64,000 bases of DNA from Cyanobium sp. CZS48M (GCA_030373145.1 JAUCZK010000002.1:62001-126000); one strand, 5' to 3'. Counted from the first letter of the stretch, positions 50,050-59,923 are shown. The notes: generated by a model not told the origin, from the letters alone. Numbers and translations are program-made.

Positions 50050-50547
50050 TCAGCGGGGGGAAACGGTCACTTTGGAGTCGGCTTCAATCATTTTTCCGCC
50101 GACGAACTCGTTGAAGGCGGCCAGGGGCCAGACGGAGGCGGCCAGGGTGGATTTGAACGCCAGGGGCATGTCGATCTGGATCTCACGCATGGTGGCGTCC
50201 TTGCTGCCGCGGATCGCCATCAGGTAAGCGCGGCCGGCCCAGCCGATCGTGCCAGCGATGTAAAGGAAGAGAAGGCCAGGGATCAGGAAATCACCGGCAT
50301 GGCTGAAGCGGCCATCCACGATCAGGCGGGGCAGGCCGTCATCGCCGCAGAGGGCCTGGCTGTACACGTTGAAGCGTGCCTTGGCCTGGTCGGTGCTGGC
50401 CGCCGAGGCCCGCTGCTGGAAGCGGGGGCTCTCGGCACAGGGGGTCAGGCCTGCCACCGATTCCGCAGCCGAAGCCACGGGCGCAAAGCCGATGAGGAGA
50501 AAGGCCGAGAGCAGAACCGCGCACAGGCGGGGGAGAAGACGTCGCAT
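50050..50547 (-). CDS. psaF: photosystem I subunit III (PsaF)
   Basis: A 165-residue precursor. Residues 1-27 are a signal peptide ending FAPVASA, with mature [24 protein letters not shown] and [36 protein letters not shown] are typical; the transmembrane helix is near residues 96-115. PsaF is the lumenal docking subunit for plastocyanin or cytochrome c6. ATG 50547 is chosen; the frame extends to 50595 without homology. A TACTGT hexamer further upstream could be a -10. Confidence 0.95.
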   Translation of the reverse strand: MRRLLPRLCAVLLSAFLLIGFAPVASAAESVAGLTPCAESPRFQQRASAASTDQAKARFNVYSQALCGDDGLPRLIVDGRFSHAGDFLIPGLLFLYIAGTIGWAGRAYLMAIRGSKDATMREIQIDMPLAFKSTLAASVWPLAAFNEFVGGKMIEADSKVTVSPR

Positions 50548-50655
50548 GGAGAGCCTGGGTAGAAGCCGGGGGGAGTGCCCTGCGGAGCCCTGCATCGGCG
50601 TGGGGCCGCGGGGCAGGATGTCACACGCGGACAGTAAGGGAGCTCCCTGGGCGCC

Positions 50656-51711
50656 ATGCCAACGGTTCTGGCCCTCGAAACAAGTTGTGACGAGTCAGCG
50701 GCTGCGATTGTGCGCGATCGCGCGGTGCTGGCCGGCGCCGTGGCCTCCCAGGTGGAGGAGCACGCCCGCTGGGGGGGTGTGGTGCCGGAAATCGCCTCCA
50801 GACGGCATGTGGAAGCCCTGCCCCACCTGGTGGAGCGGGTGATGGCCGAGTCGGGCCTGAGCTACGGCGATCTCGATGGCATCGCCGCCACGGTGGCGCC
50901 GGGTCTGGTGGGGGCCCTTCTGGTGGGATCGGTCACCGGCCGCACCCTCGCCCGCCTGCACGACCTGCCCTTTCTGGGGGTGCACCACCTAGAGGGTCAC
51001 CTCTGCTCGGTGCAGCTGGGGGAGCCCCTGCCGCCCGGCCCCTACCTGGTGCTGCTGGTCAGCGGCGGTCACACCGAGCTGGTGCGGGTGGAGGGGATCG
51101 GGGCCTACCAGCGCCTCGGCCGCAGCCACGACGACGCGGCCGGAGAGGCCTTCGACAAGGTGGCGCGACTGCTGGGACTGGGCTACCCCGGCGGCCCCGC
51201 GATCCAGGTGGCGGCGGCCGACGGCGATCCCCAGCGCTTCCCCTTGCCCAAGGGCCGGGTGTCGCGGCCCGAGGGCGGCTTCCATCCCTACGACTTCAGC
51301 TTCAGTGGCCTCAAGACCGCCGTGTTGCGGCTGGTGCATCGCTTGGAGCAGGAGCCGCCGGAGCTGCCGCTGGCCGACATCGCCGCGAGTTTTGAGCGGG
51401 TGGTGGCGGAGGTGCTGGTGGAGCGCAGCTGCCTTTGTGCCCTGGATCAGGGGCTGGACACCGTGGTGCTGGTGGGCGGGGTGGCGGCCAACCGCCGCCT
51501 GCGCCAGATGATGGGGGAGCGTTGCGCTGCCCTCGGCCTGCAGTGGCGTGTCGCGCCGCTGGCCTACTGCACCGATAACGCCGCCATGATCGGAGTGGCG
51601 GCCGCGGCCCGCCTGGCCGTTGGAGCCCGCAGCAGCTGTGATCTGGGGGTCCTGGCCCGGCTGCCGCTGGAGCAGGCGGGCAGCCTTTACGAAACGCGGG
51701 CTGGTTGTTAA
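50656..51711 (+). CDS. tsaD: tRNA N6-adenosine threonylcarbamoyltransferase (TsaD)
   Basis: A 351-residue ASKHA-fold enzyme that adds threonylcarbamoyl to A37 of ANN-decoding tRNAs. [15 protein letters not shown] opens it; metal ligands are in GVHHLEGHL (H-x3-H) near residue 110, and ATP loops in [12 protein letters not shown] and [14 protein letters not shown] near 270. Divergent from psaF. Confidence 0.95.
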   Translation: MPTVLALETSCDESAAAIVRDRAVLAGAVASQVEEHARWGGVVPEIASRRHVEALPHLVERVMAESGLSYGDLDGIAATVAPGLVGALLVGSVTGRTLARLHDLPFLGVHHLEGHLCSVQLGEPLPPGPYLVLLVSGGHTELVRVEGIGAYQRLGRSHDDAAGEAFDKVARLLGLGYPGGPAIQVAAADGDPQRFPLPKGRVSRPEGGFHPYDFSFSGLKTAVLRLVHRLEQEPPELPLADIAASFERVVAEVLVERSCLCALDQGLDTVVLVGGVAANRRLRQMMGERCAALGLQWRVAPLAYCTDNAAMIGVAAAARLAVGARSSCDLGVLARLPLEQAGSLYETRAGC

Positions 51712-51718
51712 TCGCTTT

Positions 51719-51734
51719 AGAGTGTTTCCACTCT
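51719..51734 (+). other. small hairpin before the HLIP gene
   Basis: Perfect AGAGTG/CACTCT stem with a TTTC loop, between tsaD and the high-light-inducible gene. It could be a weak terminator of tsaD or a leader structure of the HLIP mRNA. A TAGAGT hexamer at 51718-51723 overlaps its left arm. Confidence 0.35.
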
Positions 51735-51752
51735 GTCTTGGGACGACAACAG

Positions 51753-51935
51753 ATGGCCCCTGCTGAGATCAGTGAGAACCGGCTTGAGCCCGTCGATGTC
51801 GACCCGCAGGAGCTCAATGCCTGGCGCCGCGGCTTCACCCCCCAGGCCGAGATCTGGAACGGACGTCTGGCCATGCTCGGCCTGTCACTGGGTCTGGCCA
51901 GTCTGCTGTTGATTCGTCTGGCCACCCGCTCCTGA
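51753..51935 (+). CDS. hli: high-light-inducible protein (HLIP/Scp)
   Basis: A 60-residue single-helix relative of plant light-harvesting proteins. The chlorophyll-binding motif is EIWNGRLAMLGLSLGL (ExxNGRxAM) at about residues 34-49, followed by the hydrophobic helix LASLLLIRLATRS. It protects photosystems under high light or during repair. ATG 51753 (MAPAEIS) is chosen over the TTG-type frame at 51705, which lies in tsaD. Confidence 0.92.
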   Translation: MAPAEISENRLEPVDVDPQELNAWRRGFTPQAEIWNGRLAMLGLSLGLASLLLIRLATRS

Positions 51936-51967
51936 GCGGCGACCATGGCCTGAGCTGACCCCGGGCC

Positions 51968-52171
51968 TCAGCCGATCCGGCCGCCCAGGGTCTGGGCCAG
52001 TTCGTTCGGCTTGAGGCTATCGGAGAGCGCTTCGCTGGGATCCACGGTTCCGGCCTCCACCAGAGCTGCCAGCGACTGGTTGACGGTCTGCATGCCGTCG
52101 AAGGCACTGCGGGCCATGATCTGCTCCACCTCATCGAGATCCCCCCGTTGGATGTAGTCGCGGCAGCCTGA
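51968..52171 (-). pseudogene. pilT-like C-terminal remnant
   Basis: The minus strand reads SGCRDYIQRGDLDEVEQIM, then ARSAFDGMQTVNQSLAALV, then EAGTVDPSEALSDSLKPNE and LAQTLGGRIG-stop. This resembles the C-terminus of cyanobacterial PilT-type retraction ATPases (the FDGMQT..NQSL..LV and KPNE.AQ.L.GR pattern). The nucleotide-binding domain is absent. Upstream in the same frame lies an in-frame TGA at 52223-52225 and a short ATG-started reading (52279) of 18 codons. No start codon in the piece itself, so it is a fragment, not a gene. The call rests on recognition only. Confidence 0.6.
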
Positions 52172-52302
52172 CTGCAGTGGCCTCCCCCATGGCCTGGGGA
52201 GCGTGGCTGCTCTCGAGTGGGTTCACGGTTGGGCGGCGGCCAGTGTGATCAGCATTGCTCGGAACTGGGCTCCTGTCATGGGGTAACTCCGGGGCCCTTC
52301 CC

Positions 52303-52308
52303 TAAGAT
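52303..52308 (+). promoter_or_regulatory. possible -10 box of wecB
   Basis: TAAGAT, 21 nt before the TTG at 52330, followed by CCCAGCC. Same hexamer as before sppA. Pattern-based only. Confidence 0.35.
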
Positions 52309-52329
52309 CCCAGCCACCGCCTCGCTCCC

Positions 52330-53457
52330 TTGACCGCCACCGCACCGCTCGTGAGCATCGTGCTGGGCACCCGGCCAGAAGCGATCAAGCTGGCACCGGT
52401 GATCCTGGCGTTCCAGCGCGATAGAGGCTTCCGCACCAGGGTGGTGCTCACCGGTCAGCACCGGGAGATGGTGGCTCAGGTGATGGATCTGTTCGGGCTC
52501 AGTCCCGACCGCGACCTGGCCCTGATGGCCCCGAAGCAGACCCTTACCCATGTCACCTGTGCGGCCCTGCAGGGTCTGCGGGAGGAGTTTCTGGAGTACC
52601 GCCCCCAGTTGGTGCTGGTGCAGGGCGACACCACCACCGCCTTTGCTTCGGCCCTGGCGGCCTTTTACGAGCAGATTCCGGTGGGCCATGTGGAGGCCGG
52701 CCTGCGCACTGACAACCTCCTGGATCCCTTCCCCGAGGAGGCGAACCGGCGATTGATCTCCCAGGTGGCCCAGCTGCACTTCGCACCCACCACTGTGTCC
52801 GAGGCGAACCTGAAAGCCTCCGGCGTGGTGGGGGAGATCCTGGTCACGGGCAACACGGTGATCGACGCACTGCTGCTGAGGGCCGCCTCGGCCCCCCTGC
52901 CCCAGATCCCCGGCCTCGACTGGGAGCGGCAGCGGGTGATCCTGGCCACTGTCCACCGCCGCGAGAACTGGGGCGAGCGGCTCACCAGCATCGCCGAGGG
53001 CTTCCGCCAGCTGCTGGATCGCCACCCCGACACGGCCCTGCTGCTGCCCCTGCACCGCAACCCCACGGTGCGTGAACCCTTGCAGCAGTTGCTGGGTCAG
53101 CATCCCCGCGCCCACCTCTGCGAACCCCTCGACTACGACCAGCTGGTGGGGGCGATCCGCGGCTGCACCCTGCTGCTCTCCGATTCCGGTGGCCTGCAGG
53201 AGGAGGCGCCGGCCCTGGGCAAGCCGGTGCTGGTGCTGCGGCGCACCACGGAGCGGCCCGAAGCGGTCACAGCTGGAACGGCGCGGCTGATCGGCACCGA
53301 CAGCACCTCGATCGTGGAGGAGGCCAGCCGGCTGCTGGACGATCCCCAGGCCTATGCGGCCATGGCCCAGGCCCACAACCCCTTCGGCGATGGTCAGGCC
53401 AGCGGCCGGATCCTCGAGGCCAGCCGCAATTTCCTCAGCCGAGCCGCCGTGGGCTGA
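52330..53457 (+). CDS. wecB: UDP-N-acetylglucosamine 2-epimerase
   Basis: A 375-residue enzyme that makes UDP-ManNAc for envelope glycans. Family motifs are VLGTRPEAIKLAPVI at the start, VQGDTTTAFASALAAFY, VGHVEAGLRT, LATVHRRENWGERL and LSDSGGLQEEAPALGKPVLVLR. TTG 52330 is the apparent start; GTG 52351 is an alternative. A TAAGAT hexamer at 52303-52308 lies 21 nt before TTG. It follows the pilT remnant. Confidence 0.93.
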   Translation: MTATAPLVSIVLGTRPEAIKLAPVILAFQRDRGFRTRVVLTGQHREMVAQVMDLFGLSPDRDLALMAPKQTLTHVTCAALQGLREEFLEYRPQLVLVQGDTTTAFASALAAFYEQIPVGHVEAGLRTDNLLDPFPEEANRRLISQVAQLHFAPTTVSEANLKASGVVGEILVTGNTVIDALLLRAASAPLPQIPGLDWERQRVILATVHRRENWGERLTSIAEGFRQLLDRHPDTALLLPLHRNPTVREPLQQLLGQHPRAHLCEPLDYDQLVGAIRGCTLLLSDSGGLQEEAPALGKPVLVLRRTTERPEAVTAGTARLIGTDSTSIVEEASRLLDDPQAYAAMAQAHNPFGDGQASGRILEASRNFLSRAAVG

Positions 53458-53466
53458 GCGGGGCCA

Positions 53467-54660
53467 TCAGGAGTCCCGCTTCTTCGCCCAGGGGGGCAGA
53501 TCGATGAACACCCGAGTGCCCTGCTCGAGCCCCGTGATGATCTGGGTGTTGCGGCCACTGCTGGAGCCCAGGGTCACCGGCTGAAAGCGCGGCTGGTTGT
53601 CTTTGCCCACCAGCAGCACGCCCGGTTTGCCTTCCTCGGTGACCACCGCCACGGTGGGCACCAGCGTCTGGGGCGGCAGGGTGCCGGTCTGGAAGTTGAT
53701 GTCGGCGGTCATGCCGATGCGCAGCAGGTTGTTGGGGTCGCTGAGGGAGAGCTTCACCTCGAAAGAGGTGACGTTGTTGTTCTTCACAGCCCGCGGTGCC
53801 ACCTGGATCACCCGGGCGGCGAAGCGCTTGTCGGGGAAGGCATCCACCCGCACGCTGGCGCTCTGGCCGATGCTGATGCGGCCGATGTCGTTCTCGGGCA
53901 CCTTGGCGACCACCTCCAGCCCCTGGGCCAGCTCCACCACCGAGGAGCTGGAGGCACCGGCATTGGCGGAAGCGGACGTGGTGGGGGTCACGAAGGCGCC
54001 TGGATCGGCGAAGCGTTGGGTGATCAAGCCATCGAAGGGGGCCCGGATCGTCAGTTCTCCCCTCTCCACCGTGCGTTGGCTGAAACGCTTGCGAGCCGCG
54101 TCGAGGGAGGCCCCGGCGGTGAGGGCCCGGGTGCGGAACGAGACGATGTCGTCCTCGCTGATGGCCCCTTCGGCGAACAGCTTGAGGCGGCGTTCGTAGT
54201 CGGAGCGGGCGCGGATCTCCTCGGCTTCCGCCAGGCGCACCTGGGCCCCCAGTTCCAGCTCCCGCTGGCGCAGGTCACCGCTGTCCATCAGGGCGATGGG
54301 CTGGCCCTTGCTCACCCGGTCGCCTTCATCCACGAAGAGAGATTCGAGCACCCCGCCGCGTTTGGGGCTCACGTTGACGCTGCGACCCGCCTCCAGCTCA
54401 CCGCTGGCACTGACCACCCCCGGCAGGGTGCCCCGCTGGGCCACCACGGTGAAATCGGCGAGGTTGCTGCGTTTGGCGGCCTGGCGCTGGCGCTGCCAGA
54501 TGGCCACGCCGCCTACCACCAGCACCAGGGCCACAGCTCCGGCCGCCCAGCGCCGCCAATGGCCGCGCGGAGCCAGACCGCCGGTCCCTGGGGCGCCCGC
54601 GCTAAAGCCGGAGGGCAGCGGAGCCTGCAGCGGCTTCGGGGCTGGGGGTTGTTCGAGCAT
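53467..54660 (-). CDS. HlyD/RND-type periplasmic adaptor
   Basis: A 397-residue membrane-fusion protein. Residues about 34-55 form a signal anchor (AAGAVALVLVVGGVAIW). The barrel-sandwich hybrid and hairpin follow (VVSASGELEAGRSVNVSPKRGG; helical stretch with DYERRLKLFAEGAISEDDI), then the beta-barrel (VPENDIGRISIGQSASVRVDAFPDKRF). It would join an ATPase/permease such as MacB or DevBCA. No permease lies adjacent; a MacB-like ATPase is at 11.0 kb. Confidence 0.88.
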   Translation of the reverse strand: MLEQPPAPKPLQAPLPSGFSAGAPGTGGLAPRGHWRRWAAGAVALVLVVGGVAIWQRQRQAAKRSNLADFTVVAQRGTLPGVVSASGELEAGRSVNVSPKRGGVLESLFVDEGDRVSKGQPIALMDSGDLRQRELELGAQVRLAEAEEIRARSDYERRLKLFAEGAISEDDIVSFRTRALTAGASLDAARKRFSQRTVERGELTIRAPFDGLITQRFADPGAFVTPTTSASANAGASSSSVVELAQGLEVVAKVPENDIGRISIGQSASVRVDAFPDKRFAARVIQVAPRAVKNNNVTSFEVKLSLSDPNNLLRIGMTADINFQTGTLPPQTLVPTVAVVTEEGKPGVLLVGKDNQPRFQPVTLGSSSGRNTQIITGLEQGTRVFIDLPPWAKKRDS

Positions 54661-54751
54661 CCGCGTGGCGATGGCCGTGCTCCGTTCAGTGAGACCAGTC
54701 TTCCTGGTGTTGTCCCCAACTGTGGCCCCGGTCCCTGGAGGGGGCCCCGTC

Positions 54752-54757
54752 TAGATT
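54752..54757 (+). promoter_or_regulatory. TANNNT box 7 nt before ychF
   Basis: TAGATT, then CCAGTCC, then the ATG at 54765. Another short-spacing promoter-like hexamer without a Shine-Dalgarno. Confidence 0.4.
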
Positions 54758-54764
54758 CCAGTCC

Positions 54765-55856
54765 ATGCTCAAAGCCGGAATCGTGGGGCTGCCCAACGTG
54801 GGCAAATCCACCCTGTTCAACGCCCTGGTGGCCAACGCCCAGGCCCAGGCGGCCAATTTCCCCTTCTGCACGATCGAGCCCAACGTGGGCAGCGTGGCGG
54901 TGCCTGATCCGCGGCTGAAGATGCTCTCGGATGTGTCCAGCTCCCGTGAAATCGTGCCCACCCGGGTGGAGTTCGTCGACATCGCCGGGCTGGTGAAGGG
55001 GGCCAGCCAGGGGGAGGGCCTGGGCAACAAGTTCCTCGCCAACATCCGCGAGGTCGACGCGATCGTGCACGTGGTGCGCTGCTTTGAGGACGATGACGTG
55101 ATCCACGTGTCGGGTGATGTGGATCCGGTGCGGGATGCCGAGGTGATCAACCTGGAGCTGGGCCTGGCCGATCTCGGCCAGATTGAGAAGCGCCGCGAGC
55201 GCCTCAAGAAACAGGCGCGCACCAGTAAGGAGGCCCAGGTCGAGGATGCCGCGCTGGCGCGGATCCAGGCGGAGCTGGAGCGGGGCGGTGCCGCCCGCAA
55301 CGTGGAGCTGGGGGAGGAGGAGGCCCCGATGCTCAAGCCCCTGGGGCTGCTCACCGCCAAACCGATCATCTACGCCACCAACGTCTCGGAAGACGACCTG
55401 GCCGGCGGCAATGCATTCAGCCGCTCCGTGGAGGAGCTGGCCGGCCGGGAAGGCGCCGGCGCCGTTCGCATCTCAGCCCAGGTGGAGGCGGAACTGATCG
55501 AGCTCGGTGAGGCCGAGCGCGGAGATTACCTGGAGGGCCTCGGGGTGAGCGAGGGCGGCCTGCAGAGCCTGATCCACGCCACCTACCGCCTGCTGGGCCT
55601 GCGCACCTACTTCACCACCGGTGAGAAGGAAACCCGCGCCTGGACGATCACCGCCGGCATGACCGCCCCCCAGGCCGCCGGGGTGATCCACACCGACTTC
55701 GAGCGCGGCTTCATCCGCGCCCAGACCGTGGCCTACGCCCAGCTGCTGGAGGCCGGCTCCCTGCCGGAGGCCCGCAACCGCGGCTGGCTGCGCAGCGAGG
55801 GCAAGGAGTATGTGGTGCAAGAGGGCGATGTGATGGAGTTCCTCTTCAACGTCTGA
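54765..55856 (+). CDS. ychF: redox-regulated ATPase YchF (OLA1)
   Basis: A 363-residue OBG-like P-loop protein, an ATPase rather than GTPase in the family. G1 is [16 protein letters not shown]3 is [19 protein letters not shown], and the TGS domain near the C-terminus has [14 protein letters not shown] and [16 protein letters not shown]. It is linked to translation and stress. The start codon follows TAGATT by 7 nt. Confidence 0.95.
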   Translation: MLKAGIVGLPNVGKSTLFNALVANAQAQAANFPFCTIEPNVGSVAVPDPRLKMLSDVSSSREIVPTRVEFVDIAGLVKGASQGEGLGNKFLANIREVDAIVHVVRCFEDDDVIHVSGDVDPVRDAEVINLELGLADLGQIEKRRERLKKQARTSKEAQVEDAALARIQAELERGGAARNVELGEEEAPMLKPLGLLTAKPIIYATNVSEDDLAGGNAFSRSVEELAGREGAGAVRISAQVEAELIELGEAERGDYLEGLGVSEGGLQSLIHATYRLLGLRTYFTTGEKETRAWTITAGMTAPQAAGVIHTDFERGFIRAQTVAYAQLLEAGSLPEARNRGWLRSEGKEYVVQEGDVMEFLFNV

Positions 55857-55920
55857 AAACCTGCGCCGATATCAAGGCTGGGAGCTGAGACTGAATAGTT
55901 GATTCATCTTGTAGGGCGCA

Positions 55921-56436
<516 letters not shown>

Positions 56437-56485
56437 GTATTTGGCCTCAATCCCTTGGCTCGATCAACTCAGTCCTGTTGGTCAA

Positions 56486-57197
56486 TCAGGGGTATGGCCA
56501 GAGCACCAGTCTTGGCTGCTGATAGTTGAAGATCGTCCCAAGTGGTGTGGGGATCAAGTTGGGCTTGTTCTGGTGGAAGCGGGCCGGCCTCTCGGAGACA
56601 ATTGGATCCGGGGCGCGCAGATCCGTCTGTAGTCCTGTGCCCGGTTCCCCAGGAATGAGCCCGTCCACCCCCATGCTGGCCAAGCGCTCCAGCTGCAGGG
56701 AGCGGCTCAGGGACTGCAGCGCATATTGACTCAAGTCGTACCGGGAGAACCCTGGGAAGGTTGGGTGCGCTGAGCAGGTTGTGAAATCCAGCACGCGGAT
56801 CGCGTACTCCATGCGCCTCGCCAAGGCGACCCTCGGCTGCGCTGGTGCAATTGCCATGAGTGTCAGTGCTGCTGTCCTTTTGGTGCCTGAGTTGAGACAC
56901 TAGGGGTGGCGACTGTCTTGACCCTCCCGCTCCATTCATGAGTGTAGTGAGACCCCCGGTGCTCAAGGCCTGCTCCATGCCGCTGACGGTTGCTTCTACC
57001 CCGGCCCTGGTGCAGAAATCAGCACCCACCAAATGAAATCCTTCGTCGTTCGGAAAGCGCCAGGGCTGTATGTTGCGCGCCACACCGATCACGATCCGTC
57101 GGCGTTGGCCTAGTAGGTTAACAAGCTCGCGCCCAATGTCTCGTCTGGCTCCAGTGTCCACAATGGTGCTATCAGGCAGCTGATCAATTCTTGACAT
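56486..57197 (-). pseudogene. broken short-chain dehydrogenase (SDR)
   Basis: Two adjoining minus-strand frames together look like one decayed SDR. The first (from 57197) has a TGxxxGIG-like VDTGARRDIGRELVNLLGQ and an NNAG-like TLMNGAGGS. After a frame change near 56860 the second has GFSRYDLSQYALQSLSRSLQLERLASMG, where Tyr is present but the catalytic Lys position is Gln, then VDGLIPGEPGTGL. Nothing in the intact first frame after 56880 resembles an SDR. Its stop is at 56486. Confidence 0.6.
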
Positions 57198-57534
57198 GGC
57201 TGAAAACGCATGCTGGAATCTTTCTAGATTCGCTACATTGGGTGAATCATTATGAACTTGGATTGAGGCTTTGACAGAGACTTTGTGAGAAAGCAGGCGC
57301 CTGGGAATAGTTGTTGCAAGTACGCGAAGATAGGCGGTTGTATGGCTTGAGATTTCATTTCAATCGGAAGCTCGTTTCCTGGTTCTCAATCATCAAGGTC
57401 TTGGAGACCGAAGCAGGCTATTCTGATCTGCAGAACCATTTAAAGATTCAACTACTCGCTCCTGGGTCCATTGAATGATTCTTGTTGGCCAGAAGAGTTC
57501 AATCTCGTTCCAGAGCCCAGGCTGGTTCATCAGA
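57198..57534. other. gap with no recognisable gene
   Basis: About 340 bp, lower in GC than the rest, between the SDR remnant and the Anbu gene. I see no coding frame with homology, no tRNA and no strong hairpin. A 45-codon minus-strand reading right after the Anbu stop (57393-57530) is not convincing. Confidence 0.5.
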
Positions 57535-58266
57535 TCAGGACCACTCCAGGTCGGGGAGGCCGCGGAAGGCCTGGCGGACACCACTGCTCCAGCCGCTGCT
57601 CAGGGCGGCGAAGTAGGGGTCACCGTCGAGGAAGCGCCGCCGGTGCTGAATGGCCAGGCTGTCGCGCTCGTACCAGATCAGATCGATCGGCATGCCCACC
57701 GACAGATTGCTGCGCATGGTGGAATCGAAGGACACCAGCACGCACTTGGTGGCATCCGCCAGCGTCGTGGCCGGGGTGATGACGCGGTCGATGATCGGCT
57801 TGCCGTATTTGGCCTCGCCGGTCTGCAGGAAGGGGGTGTCCTCGCCGGCTTCGATGAAGTTGCCTTCGGCGTAGATGCGGAACAGCCGCGGGGCGTCTCC
57901 TTTGATCTGGCCGCCGAGGATGAAGGAGGCGTTGAAGGTCAGCGCACTGCCCTCCAGGGAGGGGGCGTCGCGATGCTCGATCTCGCGCATGGCATCCGAC
58001 ACCAGCAGGGCCACGTCGAACAGGGTCTGGGCGGTCCACAGGGTCGCGGGGGCGTCGTTGCGGTTGGCCCGTTGCTTCAGCAGGCTCACCACCGCCTGGG
58101 TGCCGGCCAGGCTGCCGGAACTGAGCAGAACGATCACCCGATCACCGGGCCGCTCGAAGGTGGTCATCTTGCAGAACCTGGCGAAATCATCGACACCGGC
58201 GTTGGTGCGTGAATCGGAGGCCATCACCAGTCCCTCCTGCAGCAGCATGCCCACGCAGTAGGTCAC
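57535..58266 (-). CDS. Anbu-type proteasome-like peptidase
   Basis: A 243-residue Ntn-hydrolase of the Anbu (ancestral beta subunit) type related to HslV. The family start is MTYCVG; here GTG 58266 gives exactly that, leaving Thr2 as N-terminal nucleophile after Met removal, and GLVMASDSRTNAGVDDFARF follows. KCVLVSFDSTMRSNLSVGMPIDLIWY near the C-terminus also matches. The frame extends to 58359, but that would bury the Thr. Usual Anbu partners (alpha-E, transglutaminase-like and ATP-grasp proteins) are not next to it. Confidence 0.87.
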   Translation of the reverse strand: MTYCVGMLLQEGLVMASDSRTNAGVDDFARFCKMTTFERPGDRVIVLLSSGSLAGTQAVVSLLKQRANRNDAPATLWTAQTLFDVALLVSDAMREIEHRDAPSLEGSALTFNASFILGGQIKGDAPRLFRIYAEGNFIEAGEDTPFLQTGEAKYGKPIIDRVITPATTLADATKCVLVSFDSTMRSNLSVGMPIDLIWYERDSLAIQHRRRFLDGDPYFAALSSGWSSGVRQAFRGLPDLEWS

Positions 58267-58377
58267 GGCCGGCTCATCCCTTGGGCGAATCCATTGTTGC
58301 GGCGCGCCCGCCGCTGCGTCTGTGCCGGCAACGCCCCCGGTCAGGGGGGACAATGGCATCAGCTGCAGTGGCCGGTG

Positions 58378-58626
58378 ATGCCCTCATCCCAGACGTCCCC
58401 CGCCAATGACCCTGAAGCGGCCATCGATCCGGCCGCTCCCGCCGATCACCCCCACAATTTCGAGGTCCAGAAGGAACTGCACCAGCGGATCCGCAACGAC
58501 CCCGACTACGACGACTGGGAATACGGCACTGAGCCGCTGCCCCATGAGTCGGAAGCCTGGATCCGTGCCCAGAAGGCCAGGACCCAGGTCAACGATCAGG
58601 TCAACGACCAGGTCGAGGAGCCCTGA
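58378..58626 (+). CDS. small acidic unknown protein
   Basis: An 82-residue protein, unknown. The N-terminus is proline/alanine-rich; the core reads FEVQKELHQRIRNDPDYDDWEYGTEPLP in parts, acidic with Trp and Tyr, and the end carries a NDQVNDQVEEP repeat. No signal peptide or membrane segment. It is divergent from Anbu with 112 bp between. The coherent acidic composition and ATG at 58378 support a real gene, which I believe is conserved in marine Synechococcus but did not check. Confidence 0.6.
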   Translation: MPSSQTSPANDPEAAIDPAAPADHPHNFEVQKELHQRIRNDPDYDDWEYGTEPLPHESEAWIRAQKARTQVNDQVNDQVEEP

Positions 58627-58648
58627 GGGCTCCCCACGCCCACGGGGA

Positions 58649-59923
58649 TCAGGGCTTTGGTTGGATCTGCCGCTGAGCGGCATGGGGATGGAAGCGGCTC
58701 AGCTCCCCTACCAGCAGCAATCCCAGCAGGCTCAGCAGCGTCATCAGCAGCCAGAGGCCGGCCCCGTGCCTCTGGTTCTCCAGCAACCAGCCGCCCACCA
58801 GGGGGGCCACGAAGGAGCTGATGGCGAAGCACTGGGAAAACAGGGCCAGGGCCATCCCCTGATGGGACGCCGGGGTGACCTCGATCACCGCTTCGCTGGC
58901 GGTGGGCAGGAAGGCCGCCGCCGCTGCCGCCAGGGGCAGCTGGGCTAGCACCAGCAGGGGCAGGCTCTGCCAGCCAAGAGCGGAGAGGGCCAGCAGCAGG
59001 CTGCCGAGGGCGAAGCCCAGCAGGCTCCAGCCCAGACCGAAGGCCACCGGCCGCTGCGCCAGCCAGCGCCCCAGGGGCCACTGCAGCAGCAGCAGCAAGC
59101 TGAGCTGCAGCCCCAGCAGCAGGGCCCCGATGCTCTCGCTCAGCGGCGCCCGCTCCAGCCCGCCCCGCACCAGATCCAGCGGCAGGGCGCTCTGCAGCAG
59201 CGACAGCATCGCTGTGGCCAGCAGGGTCACCCCCAGCAGGGGCAGCAGTGGTTTCACCCATTGGCGCCAGGGAAGCCGGCGCTCCAGCTGGCTGGCGGCC
59301 GCCGCCATGGGCAGGGATGAGCGCAGCAGCAGGCTGATCACCACCAGCATGCAGGCGATGTCGAGCAGGTAGATGCCGCGCAGGTGCCGGCTGCCGGCCA
59401 GCAGGGCTCCCAGCAGCACCCCCAGGGCTGCACCCAGAGCATCTCCGGTGCGCACCAGGGCATAGGCGCGGCTGCTGAGCAGGGGTGGCGCACTCAGGGG
59501 CACCGCCAGCTCGATCGCCGGCCAGTAGATCCCCATCGCCAGTCCCAGCAGCACCTGCCCCAGCACATAGGCGGCGAAGGTGTCGGCGCTGAACAGCCGG
59601 CTGTCGGCCCCCACCGAGATCAGTGCCGCCAGCAGCACCGGCCGGGTGGTGCTGAGGCCATGGTCGAGCCACCAGCCGCTCAGCAGCCGCCCGACGGTGC
59701 CAGCCAGGGCCGCGGCGGCCAGCCCCTGACCCACCGCCAGGGCCGAGAACTGCGCCTGATGGAACACCACCGGGGTGAGATAGAGGATCCCGCCGGCCCC
59801 GAAGCTGCCCACCAGGCGGATCACGGTCAGTTCGCGCAGCGGCGCGGGAAACTGGAGCCACCAGATTGGTTGGCTTGCTCCTGCCTGCGGCTCTGTCACA
59901 ACACGTTCGTCGGGGGCTGGCAC
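58649..59923 (-). CDS. MFS transporter
   Basis: A 424-residue 12-helix major facilitator. The first helix region includes VIRLVGSFGAGGILYLTPVVF, loop 2-3 has GRLLSGWWLDHGLS (a divergent motif A), and later parts include RSSLPMAAAA and QLPLAAAAAAFLPTASEAVIEV. Substrate unknown. The ATG at 59923 overlaps the opposite gene's apparent TTG start by 58 bp, so one of the two starts is probably wrong. It follows the acidic protein gene convergently by 22 bp. Confidence 0.83.
   Translation of the reverse strand: MPAPDERVVTEPQAGASQPIWWLQFPAPLRELTVIRLVGSFGAGGILYLTPVVFHQAQFSALAVGQGLAAAALAGTVGRLLSGWWLDHGLSTTRPVLLAALISVGADSRLFSADTFAAYVLGQVLLGLAMGIYWPAIELAVPLSAPPLLSSRAYALVRTGDALGAALGVLLGALLAGSRHLRGIYLLDIACMLVVISLLLRSSLPMAAAASQLERRLPWRQWVKPLLPLLGVTLLATAMLSLLQSALPLDLVRGGLERAPLSESIGALLLGLQLSLLLLLQWPLGRWLAQRPVAFGLGWSLLGFALGSLLLALSALGWQSLPLLVLAQLPLAAAAAAFLPTASEAVIEVTPASHQGMALALFSQCFAISSFVAPLVGGWLLENQRHGAGLWLLMTLLSLLGLLLVGELSRFHPHAAQRQIQPKP

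Noticed and set aside
57393-57530. 45-codon minus-strand reading right after the Anbu stop
   Set aside because: No homology, no ribosome-binding site, in a decayed region.
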